From the NCBI GenBank assembly GCA_938001995.1, contig CALLAV010000014.1:1-6456 (forward strand): DNA of 6,456 bases, in the 5' to 3' direction. Positions 1 through 5,991 of this stretch are shown one piece after another. The position numbers were made by a program, and so were the translations under genes. Position 1 is the first letter of the stretch. Each line of letters starts with the position of its first letter. The notes below the pieces were generated by a model. That model was not told the DNA's origin. It was given only the letters and a program-made list of their open reading frames with translations, and ran no database searches. The stretch comes from an uncultured Amylibacter sp. Lineage in GTDB: Bacteria > Pseudomonadota > Alphaproteobacteria > Rhodobacterales > Rhodobacteraceae.

Positions 1-1133
1 TTTGGAATGTCAGGTTCTTCAACCGCCACAACTTGGAACCGCCGCGTCAACGCAGGGTCTTTTTCGATGTGCTTTTTATACTCCGCCCAAGTGGTCGCCC
101 CAATCGTGCGCAACGTGCCGCGCGCCAGCGCAGGTTTCAGCAGGTTGGCCGCATCGCCCGTCCCCGCCGCACCGCCGGCACCGACCAGCGTATGTGTTTC
201 GTCAATGAACATCACAATCGGGGTGGTGCTGCCTTGAACCTCTTCAATCACCGCTTTCAAACGGTTCTCAAATTCGCCCTTCATGGACGCACCCGCCTGC
301 AACAGCCCAACATCGAGCGCCAGCAACCGCGCGTCTTGCAACGCAGGCGGCACATCGCCCCGCGCAATGCGCAGTGCAAATCCTTCCACAACGGCTGTCT
401 TACCGACGCCCGCTTCACCTGTCAGGATCGGGTTGTTCTGGCGTCGCCGCATCAACACATCGACGATCTGGCGGATTTCTTCGTCACGGCCCACGATGGG
501 ATCAATCTTCCCATCCTTCGCCTGCTGCGTCATGTCCGTACAATACAGCGCCAGCGCCTCTTCCTTGCCCATCGCCGCAGGGGCCATCGCACCAGATGCC
601 TCGCCTGGAACAGCACCGCCACCCACATTGCTGCCATCTTGCGCAACCAACGCCTCCTCTGGTGAACCATCGGTAATGTCACCAAAATTCTCAGCCAGAT
701 CATCGGGAATAATCCGCGCGAACTCCTTTGAAATATTCAGGAAAATATTGCGCAGGTTCTTGGTCTTCATCATGCCCAGAACCAAATGCCCCGTGCGAAT
801 AGACGATGCAGAATACATCAGCGACGCATAAACCCACGCCCGTTCCACAGTATCTTCCAAATGCTCCGAAAGGCCAGACAGCGAAGATGCGCCCCGCGGC
901 AACGCATCAAGCGCAGCGGTCATATCTGTCGCCAACTTGGATTGATCAATCTTGTAATGGTTCAGGATCATGTGGAAATCACTGTCCTGCAGCTGCACGA
1001 TCTGGGCGATCCAATGCACGATTTCCACGTACGGATTGCCGCGCAGCTTGCAAAACGTGCTGGCACTTTCAACAGTTTTATAGCTCGTCGAATTCAGCTT
1101 CCCAAAAAGCGACTGTAAATTAATCTCGGACAT
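1..1133 (-). CDS. clpV: T6SS AAA+ ATPase ClpV (TssH), N-terminal part; cut by the left window edge
   Basis: ClpV is the cytoplasmic Hsp100/ClpB-type ATPase that recognises the contracted TssB/TssC sheath and unfolds it for recycling. I translated 377 residues from the ATG at 1133-1131; ClpV proteins are usually about 850-900 residues, so roughly 500 lie beyond the left edge. Residues 1-150 look like a ClpV N-domain (start [14 protein letters not shown]). An Ala/Gly-rich linker follows at about 155-189, then AAA domain 1 with [13 protein letters not shown] (210-222). Walker A is GEAGVGKT (239-246, Lys245), the pore-loop region is [11 protein letters not shown] (281-291), and Walker B is MFIDE (308-312, Asp311/Glu312). 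A sensor/arginine-finger stretch follows: [14 protein letters not shown], then DPALTRRF with Arg364/Arg365. No lesion is visible. A good ribosome site lies at 1140-1146. The gene follows tssG by 37 nt. Its T6SS neighbours and the KLN-type N-domain separate it from housekeeping ClpB. Confidence 0.96.
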   Translation of the reverse strand, partial: MSEINLQSLFGKLNSTSYKTVESASTFCKLRGNPYVEIVHWIAQIVQLQDSDFHMILNHYKIDQSKLATDMTAALDALPRGASSLSGLSEHLEDTVERAWVYASLMYSASSIRTGHLVLGMMKTKNLRNIFLNISKEFARIIPDDLAENFGDITDGSPEEALVAQDGSNVGGGAVPGEASGAMAPAAMGKEEALALYCTDMTQQAKDGKIDPIVGRDEEIRQIVDVLMRRRQNNPILTGEAGVGKTAVVEGFALRIARGDVPPALQDARLLALDVGLLQAGASMKGEFENRLKAVIEEVQGSTTPIVMFIDETHTLVGAGGAAGTGDAANLLKPALARGTLRTIGATTWAEYKKHIEKDPALTRRFQVVAVEEPDIP

Positions 1134-1139
1134 AATATT

Positions 1140-1146
1140 CTTCCTT
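1140..1146 (-). promoter_or_regulatory. Ribosome binding site of clpV
   Basis: On the minus strand the sequence AAGGAAG stands just upstream of the ATG at 1133, with 6 nt between the end of the motif and the start codon. It supports this start for clpV and indicates that clpV is translated independently rather than by stop-start coupling to tssG. Confidence 0.7.
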
Positions 1147-1153
1147 TTGTTTG

Positions 1154-1177
1154 GGCCTGACACTCAATACTCAGGCC
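1154..1177 (-). promoter_or_regulatory. Hairpin at the tssG-clpV junction that contains the tssG stop codon
   Basis: A perfect 7-bp inverted repeat, GGCCTGA and TCAGGCC, is separated by a 10-nt loop. In the transcript the left arm carries the tssG stop codon (TGA, 1173-1171) and the right arm ends 8 nt before the clpV ribosome site. No U-run follows (the next bases read CAAACAAAAGG), so it is not a standard intrinsic terminator. It may protect or process the mRNA, or slow ribosome passage between the genes. That role is inference; only the repeat itself is seen. Confidence 0.45.
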
Positions 1178-2169
1178 GCATTCTTTCGATAATTCAACGG
1201 TTCCAGATACAGATCAGCGGCGTCACCTTCCGTGGTGCGTTCCCCGACCCAGCTTGTTTGACCCAGACGCGTGGCTTGGCCCAGAATGGCTTTCGGTACA
1301 GCGTCTGCTTTCAATATGACATTCACATCAAAATCGAGCGAATCTCCGCAGTAATTGCGCACAATCGCCGCAAGCCGATCCATTGACGGGCTGCCCGGCA
1401 TCAGGCGTTCGTAGTCTTGCAATGACAACGGTCCAACCAATATCCTAAACTTTGCGGACCGCGACCAAACCCGCGACCCGATGCTGGTTGTTTGCCCAAG
1501 GCCACCCTCGGCCCCCAGCTGCCATTGATCATCAGGCTCCAGATCCAGCCAACTTCCGACAAACTCTTGCAGACGAAACGGCGCATCAAAGAAAGCGGAG
1601 AGCATCAAGATCAACCCCTCTCCGTTCTTTGGACCGAGCGCCAGATGCCCCGCCAAATGCCGCTTTGCTAGATCAGGCATTGCATCGCGATTGCGCAGCG
1701 CCGTGCCATGATGGCCAGAAAGAGCCGCAACATGGCTGTCAAACTGCGCACCCTCGCCACGGTCAAAATCAACCGCAGGCTGGCCTGTGACCCATGCGCG
1801 ATACATCAAGCTCATGAAGCGATGCGTCAGCATGTTTGCAAAAGACGTAAAGGTTTTGTCCCCCTCGTTCACATGCCGCTCGCGGGCGTATTCTGTCAAA
1901 TGAATCGGCAGTGGGCCGTGTGGCCCGAAAAAGCCGAAGAACCGATTGATCAAACTTGCAGGTTTGGTTGCTGTTTGCGGCTCAAAGCTGCGAATAGTCG
2001 TGGGCGGAAAGGCCATCTCGGCCTCTTGCCCCAAACGAATACCATCTTCCTTCGGGCGCTTACTTTTGCCTAAACGTGGCTTGTCCGAATGCTCTGCTTC
2101 TATAATGCGCAGCGCGTGAAAAATATGGTGGCCCTTCGGGTCCTCTTTCAGCTTGTCGAAATGGCTCAT
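1171..2169 (-). CDS. tssG: T6SS baseplate protein TssG
   Basis: TssG is a cytoplasmic baseplate subunit. In characterised systems it joins two TssF copies and TssE to form a wedge, and wedges assemble around the VgrG spike. The product is 332 residues, normal for TssG. Family signatures visible are HIFHALRIIEAEHSDKPRLG (15-34), FFGFFGPHGPLPIHLTEYAR (77-96) and HRFMSLMYRAWV (116-127). Near the end are DFDVNVILKADAVPKAILG and a following RLGQTSWVG, matching the usual LGxxSWLG-like tail. There is no signal peptide or membrane segment. The ATG overlaps the tssF stop in an ATGA (2169-2166), so translation is probably coupled to tssF. Only a weak G-rich stretch, not a clear Shine-Dalgarno, precedes it. 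The gene appears intact. Confidence 0.95.
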   Translation of the reverse strand: MSHFDKLKEDPKGHHIFHALRIIEAEHSDKPRLGKSKRPKEDGIRLGQEAEMAFPPTTIRSFEPQTATKPASLINRFFGFFGPHGPLPIHLTEYARERHVNEGDKTFTSFANMLTHRFMSLMYRAWVTGQPAVDFDRGEGAQFDSHVAALSGHHGTALRNRDAMPDLAKRHLAGHLALGPKNGEGLILMLSAFFDAPFRLQEFVGSWLDLEPDDQWQLGAEGGLGQTTSIGSRVWSRSAKFRILVGPLSLQDYERLMPGSPSMDRLAAIVRNYCGDSLDFDVNVILKADAVPKAILGQATRLGQTSWVGERTTEGDAADLYLEPLNYRKNAA

Positions 2170-4040
2170 ATCACGCGCCCCAGCCCCGTTTCAGGCCGCC
2201 ACCGCGCGATTTCACCGTTTTGCTGTGTGCGCAAAACCGTTTCGGTAAAGCTGTTGATCGTCACATATTTGCGGAAGAACCGTTCCAACACGGCGCCAAG
2301 CAGATAGACACTCGTGCCTTCAAACAGGCTCTCATCCAGTTCAATCGTGATCTCTAGTCCGCGCACCGCCGTGGACAGAACTTCGTCGCTCATACGCCGC
2401 ACAATCGGGCGACTTTTTACAGATGTAATCCCTTCAAGTTGCATGTTCGTCGCGCGGTCGCCTTTTGGGGCATACAACCCGATCAACTCGCGCAGCGCCG
2501 CAGCCCCATCACCAGAATCCGCATCAGCAATGGACAGATAGTTCAGCGACAAATGGCTGATCAACCGCCACGCCGCATCGCCTTGTGCCAGCGTTGGCCG
2601 AGGCCGCGTTGGCGTCACAGGTGTAGTGATTTTCGCAACGGGCCCACCATCTGGCAGATGGAACAAATCGTCCTGCCCCGTGGGCAACAACATCGGCACG
2701 TCCCGGTTTGTTACCGTGGCATGCACCGACAGTTGGTTCATTTCTACATCGTACGGCGCTTGGTTCCCATCCACCAAAGCCAGATAGCTTTCGGACCCCA
2801 AATAACTGGTCCGCGCACCTTTCAGCCGTTCCTTTTCCGTGCGTTGCCGCATCTTGCGTTTCACGGTGTAAAAGGCGGGGTGCGTATCCCCTGACGACGT
2901 GAAATCACTGCTGGAAAAGAATGGGCGGAACGGAATGTCGTCTTCGCCATCCGCGCTGATGCCCGTCACCTTATCAATGGCATAGACCTCGTAGTCCGAC
3001 CCCGCCGTACGGTCTGGCAACACATGGTGTTCGGTTGCCCGCGACGTGATCTGCACACGGTCACAGCGTTTGTGGAATAGGTTCACCGCAGGCACACAGT
3101 TCAGCGAAAAAGCATCAGGCGTGATGCCTGCCGCAATCTCGGACAATCCATCGCGCAGCAGGATATATATGTCCATATCCGACCCTACAGACCGCGCCAG
3201 ACCTGATGACAATCCGTTCATTTCCACAAAGTGATACCGCTCTGGCATGGCGAAATATTCTTGAAGCAACCGATACCCGTCAAACGATTGGCGTGGCTTG
3301 GGCAACAGCGCTTCTGAGGCTTCGAACCCCAGCGGCTTGATCCCGCCTTTTAAGGGCAACGTCCAATCCGCGCGGCGATCCGTAGACCGTGCCACAAGAC
3401 CCTTCGTCTGCGTGCACAACAACTGATGCAGCTTCCATCCGCGCGCGCCTTGCCCACCTAGGAACAATGACAGTTTATCCATTTCCAGCGCGCCAATCGG
3501 CTGATCGCCGTGTCGTGTCAGCCGCAAACGAATGGCCGCGCGCGCATCCACATCACCCGCAACACCAGCCGCAACCAATGCCCCGCGCCCGTCAATATAT
3601 TCTGCCTCTGTGATTTCGATCGGCCACAGCGTCAGATCATTGCCCGTGGAAAACACACAGGCTGTCTGCGCACCTTCGGCCAAGGCAGACCGCAACTGCG
3701 TGCGCCGTGGCACGACATAACCGTCTTCCAAATTGGCGTTCTCCATATCAGGGTGCAGTTGCGCCACCATCATCGAGGGCGTTGGCGCAAGGTAATGCGG
3801 GTACACAATTTCCAACAGATGGCTCGTGAACGCAGGGTACTGCATCTCCAATTCCAACTGCACACGGGCGGATAAAAACGCGCTGCCTTCTAGCAATCGT
3901 TCCACATAAGGGTCGAGCACTTCGACACCGTCCATGCCCAACCGCGCCGCAATCTTGGGATAGCTTTCGGCAAACTCCGCCCCCATCTCGCGCAGATAGG
4001 ACAGCTCACTCTCGTAGTGTTTCAGCAGACGCGTATCCAT
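2166..4040 (-). CDS. tssF: T6SS baseplate protein TssF
   Basis: TssF is the largest wedge component of the T6SS baseplate and, by family knowledge, resembles part of phage T4 gp6. It works in the cytoplasm with TssE, TssG and TssK. The 624-residue length is typical. The N-terminus is diagnostic: HYESELSYLREMGAEFAESY (8-27), then DPYVERLLEGSAFLSARVQL (43-62) and HLLEIVYPHYLAPTPSM (74-90). The end also fits the family: GLEITIELDE, then LLGAVLERFFRKYVTINSFT and a final GEIARWRPETGLGRVI. The gene starts 3 nt after the tssE stop, with GGAGG at 4050-4054 inside the tssE end, and overlaps tssG by 4 nt. This matches the usual tssE-tssF-tssG block. No frameshift or truncation is seen. Confidence 0.97.
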   Translation of the reverse strand: MDTRLLKHYESELSYLREMGAEFAESYPKIAARLGMDGVEVLDPYVERLLEGSAFLSARVQLELEMQYPAFTSHLLEIVYPHYLAPTPSMMVAQLHPDMENANLEDGYVVPRRTQLRSALAEGAQTACVFSTGNDLTLWPIEITEAEYIDGRGALVAAGVAGDVDARAAIRLRLTRHGDQPIGALEMDKLSLFLGGQGARGWKLHQLLCTQTKGLVARSTDRRADWTLPLKGGIKPLGFEASEALLPKPRQSFDGYRLLQEYFAMPERYHFVEMNGLSSGLARSVGSDMDIYILLRDGLSEIAAGITPDAFSLNCVPAVNLFHKRCDRVQITSRATEHHVLPDRTAGSDYEVYAIDKVTGISADGEDDIPFRPFFSSSDFTSSGDTHPAFYTVKRKMRQRTEKERLKGARTSYLGSESYLALVDGNQAPYDVEMNQLSVHATVTNRDVPMLLPTGQDDLFHLPDGGPVAKITTPVTPTRPRPTLAQGDAAWRLISHLSLNYLSIADADSGDGAAALRELIGLYAPKGDRATNMQLEGITSVKSRPIVRRMSDEVLSTAVRGLEITIELDESLFEGTSVYLLGAVLERFFRKYVTINSFTETVLRTQQNGEIARWRPETGLGRVI

Positions 4041-4043
4041 GCC

Positions 4044-4541
4044 TTAGCCCCTCCGCTCTAGCGTTAGGTGGCCGGTAGTGACATCCACTTGGCTGCGCAG
4101 ATACAACTCCATCGGCAGGGGCTGCGCCCACATATCTGCATGAATGTCGAAATCAAAAATAGCATCCGAACTCTTCTCGTCGCGATGCAAAGTCACTTCG
4201 AGCGTACCTTGCTTGATCCTCGGCTCAAACAGACTGATTGATTTATGGATCGCTTTGCGAATTTCAGCGGCGCGGTTTTGCGTGGAATAATCCCCAGACA
4301 CTTCGTGTACGCCATAGTTGATCACAGACGTCACCACGTTAGGAAATTCATCGGCATCAATCTGGCTGTCTTGATTGTTCGCATTTAGCAGCCACGACAG
4401 ATCACGCCGAATAATGTCGCGCAACTGGCGAATGTCGATCACACGGCTGTCGCGGGATTCTTCGGCCTTGTCAGGCTCCAGATCCGTAAGCCTGTCCAAC
4501 AAAGACGGCTGCAACCGCTCAATGATCGTCTTATCAGCCAT
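4044..4541 (-). CDS. tssE: T6SS baseplate protein TssE (gp25-like)
   Basis: TssE belongs to the phage T4 gp25-like family and connects the baseplate to the first ring of the contractile sheath. Starting at the ATG 4541-4539 the product is 165 residues (MADKTIIERLQPSLLDRL...), the usual size. SVINYGV (72-78) matches the family's conserved core, and EPRI (106-109) is the conserved EPR(L/I) motif needed for sheath nucleation in studied homologues. An upstream in-frame TTG at 4562 would add seven residues (starting MKWVSLP), but it has no Shine-Dalgarno, whereas the ATG gives the typical N-terminus. From the ATG the gene overlaps the tagJ end by 8 nt (4534-4541), implying translational coupling. 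tssF follows after 3 nt. Confidence 0.94.
   Translation of the reverse strand: MADKTIIERLQPSLLDRLTDLEPDKAEESRDSRVIDIRQLRDIIRRDLSWLLNANNQDSQIDADEFPNVVTSVINYGVHEVSGDYSTQNRAAEIRKAIHKSISLFEPRIKQGTLEVTLHRDEKSSDAIFDFDIHADMWAQPLPMELYLRSQVDVTTGHLTLERRG
4050..4054 (-). promoter_or_regulatory. Ribosome binding site of tssF
   Basis: The minus strand reads GGAGG in the last codons of tssE, 9 nt before the tssF ATG at 4040. It spans the Arg-Arg codons of TssE, so the C-terminal coding sequence of one gene also serves as the ribosome site of the next. Confidence 0.75.
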
Positions 4542-5343
4542 CGGCAGCGACACCCATTTCAAGCGTGCGTAAATCCATCAAGGCCACGTCCGACGCATTC
4601 GTGGCCAACAACCTTTGGCCATTGCCCACAAAGGTTTCGGAGCCAACGTCGTCCCAGGTGGTCGCGCGTGATAACATCGCTGCACCATCACCAGATTGCG
4701 GTGTGCCAGCATAACGTGTCGGGATCAGCGCAACGAACTCGCCGCCTGTCGTCACGGTCAAATTGGCAGCCGTCCACACGCTGTCGCGCAGGTCTTCTGG
4801 CTCTTCCACACGCAGGGAATGAATCGCCGAAAACGGCATCCAGTAATATTTGCCGTTCACCACAATTTCCAACACAGGGCCCAAACGCATGTCTGCATCA
4901 GCAACCCATTCAAACGGCTCTCCGTTGATCTTGCCCGTCAGGTCAGGCACGGCATCAAATGCCTTGGCCCGCAAATCAGCCGCTTCAGACACTTTACCTG
5001 CCGCCAATGCTTTGTTTGCTTCGACCAATTGAGCAATCCACTCCTCGGGTTCCCCAAAAATCAGCGGATCTTTTTCGCCGGCGAAAACCTTTTCGCGGAA
5101 CACTTCACAAATGATCCCCTCGCGGTAGGCTTGCGCCATCGGGATCGCAATCGGGTCCAGTTCTGCACATAACTTTAACTGTGTAATCGCGCGTTTCCAT
5201 TCGCCGCGCACACACAACAGTTGAAACAGAAAAATCCGTAACTTCGCATCGGAAGGATCGGATCGAACGGCATTTTGCAGCGCATCTAACGCGCCATCTA
5301 AATCGTTGGCCTTTAACAGCTCGGTGGCAGTAGCAGCAGACAA
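4534..5343 (-). CDS. tagJ: T6SS accessory protein TagJ (ImpE/HsiE1 family)
   Basis: TagJ/ImpE is a cytoplasmic accessory protein present in only some T6SS clusters. Its best-studied homologue, HsiE1 of Pseudomonas aeruginosa, binds the small sheath subunit TssB and is linked to ClpV. The product is 269 residues, typical of the family. Residues 1 to about 115 form a helical TPR-like domain (NDLDGALDALQNAVRSDP at 13-30; RGEWKRAITQLKLCAELDP at 46-64). The C-terminal domain has strong ImpE signatures: GEPFEWVADADMRLGPVLE (141-159), VVNGKYYWMPF (161-171), EPEDLRDSVW (181-190), GGEFVALIPTRYAG (200-213) and GNGQRLLAT (240-248). The start is a TTG: an in-frame stop lies six codons upstream, no ATG occurs before residue 69, and GGAG (5351-5354) sits 7 nt ahead. 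It lies 78 nt after hcp and overlaps tssE. Confidence 0.93.
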   Translation of the reverse strand: MSAATATELLKANDLDGALDALQNAVRSDPSDAKLRIFLFQLLCVRGEWKRAITQLKLCAELDPIAIPMAQAYREGIICEVFREKVFAGEKDPLIFGEPEEWIAQLVEANKALAAGKVSEAADLRAKAFDAVPDLTGKINGEPFEWVADADMRLGPVLEIVVNGKYYWMPFSAIHSLRVEEPEDLRDSVWTAANLTVTTGGEFVALIPTRYAGTPQSGDGAAMLSRATTWDDVGSETFVGNGQRLLATNASDVALMDLRTLEMGVAADG

Positions 5344-5350
5344 AAGCGTT

Positions 5351-5354
5351 CTCC
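5351..5354 (-). promoter_or_regulatory. Ribosome binding site that decides the TTG start of tagJ
   Basis: GGAG on the minus strand lies 7 nt before the TTG at 5343-5341. An in-frame TAA at 5361-5359 rules out starts further upstream, so this site and the TTG define the gene start. A nearby ATG at 5369-5367 is in another frame and has no ribosome site. Confidence 0.7.
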
Positions 5355-5378
5355 GGAATTAAATTTCATAAACAGGAT

Positions 5379-5408
5379 ATCGCCGCCACAGAACCCTGCG
5401 GCGGCGAT
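5379..5408 (-). promoter_or_regulatory. Strong GC-rich stem-loop between hcp and tagJ, possible attenuator or mRNA-stabilising hairpin
   Basis: A perfect 9-bp inverted repeat, ATCGCCGCC and GGCGGCGAT, flanks 12 nt. The loop can extend the stem with a CAG/CTG pairing beyond one mismatch. In the transcript the stem begins 13 nt after the hcp stop codon. What follows is AT-rich (ATCCTGTTTATGAAATTT) but lacks a clear U-run, so complete intrinsic termination is unlikely. Partial termination or a block to 3' exonucleases would raise hcp mRNA over the downstream genes, which fits the need for many Hcp copies. The repeat is seen directly; the role is inferred. Confidence 0.6.
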
Positions 5409-5421
5409 GAAGGGTCTTGGA

Positions 5422-5907
5422 TTACTTCGGCTCGTTTGCGCCGATGTTCCACTTGAACTCTTTGACTTCGCCAGCATCGCCAGTGTCTTTTTGCTCAGTG
5501 TATTTCACTTCCACTTGCTCAAAGTTCAGCGTTACATTTTCGGTCAAACGATCTTCACCGCCAGAGCCGCCAGTGGCCACAGATGTCACCAACACGTTGG
5601 TCATAGTGATGATCATGTATTCCAGAGGCTTCTTGCCCGCTTTGCGAACTGTCAGTTTCGCGGATGGAAAGTGATCGCCGTTTGCACAATACAGTTGCAA
5701 AGTCGGGGATGACAGATCGAGCCATTTGGTCAACGAAATGTCTTGGAAGTTCGCTTTACCCGAACCGCCACCGCCACCTACGTGGAAGCTGCCCGCGTTG
5801 GACATACCCCAAGACCACGCCAATACGTCGATCTCGCCTTTGTGGGAACCGTCTTTGGATTCGCCTTTAATTTCGCCTTCAATGTCAAGAAACTGGTCCA
5901 ATGCCAT
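5422..5907 (-). CDS. hcp: T6SS tube protein Hcp (TssD)
   Basis: Hcp forms hexameric rings that stack into the inner tube, which is propelled out of the cell on sheath contraction. It also carries some effectors in its lumen. The product is 161 residues, normal for Hcp. Visible signatures are DQFLDIEGEIKGES (4-17), the GEIDVLAWSWG strand (24-34), a glycine-rich block GGGGGSG (44-50) leading to KANFQDISLTKWLD (51-64), and the C-terminal ENVTLNFEQVEVKYTEQ (123-139). There is no signal peptide, as expected, and no C-terminal toxin extension, so it is a structural Hcp rather than an evolved Hcp-effector fusion. The ATG has a strong ribosome site (AAGGAG, 8 nt away). Hairpins lie on both sides of the gene, consistent with separate control of its dose. 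Confidence 0.97.
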   Translation of the reverse strand: MALDQFLDIEGEIKGESKDGSHKGEIDVLAWSWGMSNAGSFHVGGGGGSGKANFQDISLTKWLDLSSPTLQLYCANGDHFPSAKLTVRKAGKKPLEYMIITMTNVLVTSVATGGSGGEDRLTENVTLNFEQVEVKYTEQKDTGDAGEVKEFKWNIGANEPK

Positions 5908-5915
5908 GATATTTT

Positions 5916-5921
5916 CTCCTT
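5916..5921 (-). promoter_or_regulatory. Strong ribosome binding site of hcp
   Basis: AAGGAG on the minus strand stands 8 nt before the hcp ATG at 5907, in an A/T-rich unstructured leader. It is the closest match to the Shine-Dalgarno consensus with ideal spacing in the window, in keeping with high Hcp output. Confidence 0.75.
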
Positions 5922-5964
5922 AGATAAAATGATGCGGTTTTCAGCCGCTTTGATGGGGGGATGA

Positions 5965-5982
5965 TGCGCCGCAACCGGCGCA
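5965..5982 (-). promoter_or_regulatory. Small hairpin between tssC and hcp
   Basis: A perfect 7-bp inverted repeat, TGCGCCG and CGGCGCA, encloses a 4-nt loop. It lies 9 nt after the tssC stop codon. In the transcript no U-run follows (ATCATCCCCCC), so it is not a classical terminator. It could stabilise the tssC 3' end or mark an RNA processing point that releases hcp mRNA. No convincing -35/-10 promoter was found in the rest of this 84-nt gap. Confidence 0.45.
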
Positions 5983-5991
5983 CCAGATTGC

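Noticed and set aside
192..209. Walker B region of ClpV reads DETH rather than the common DEAH
   Set aside because: The catalytic Asp and Glu are present, and the Ala-to-Thr change is conservative, so it gives no reason to suspect altered activity.
33..665. 210-codon open frame on the plus strand
   Set aside because: It lies wholly over clpV, whose minus-strand frame has Walker A, Walker B and arginine-finger motifs. The product is rich in Arg, His and Gln, as expected from antisense reading of a GC-rich gene, and matches no family I know.
283..831. 182-codon open frame on the plus strand
   Set aside because: Antisense shadow of the clpV N-terminal region, with no ribosome site and biased Ser/Ala/Arg composition.
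3112..3127. Inverted repeat GCATCA/TGATGC inside tssF
   Set aside because: It is only 6 bp and lies in well-conserved coding sequence, so it is likely chance.
3160..3180. AT-rich partial palindrome (GGATAT ... ATATCC) inside tssF
   Set aside because: It encodes the ordinary stretch DMDIYILL of TssF and is not near any gene start.
5313..5369. Possible 18-codon leader peptide (start MKFNSGERF) overlapping the tagJ start
   Set aside because: No Shine-Dalgarno precedes its ATG, and the GGAG inside it already serves the tagJ TTG. A chance frame is the simpler reading.
5908..5991. Possible promoter for hcp in the gap after tssC
   Set aside because: No -35/-10 pair with sensible spacing, and no sigma-54-like GG/GC pattern, could be found by eye.
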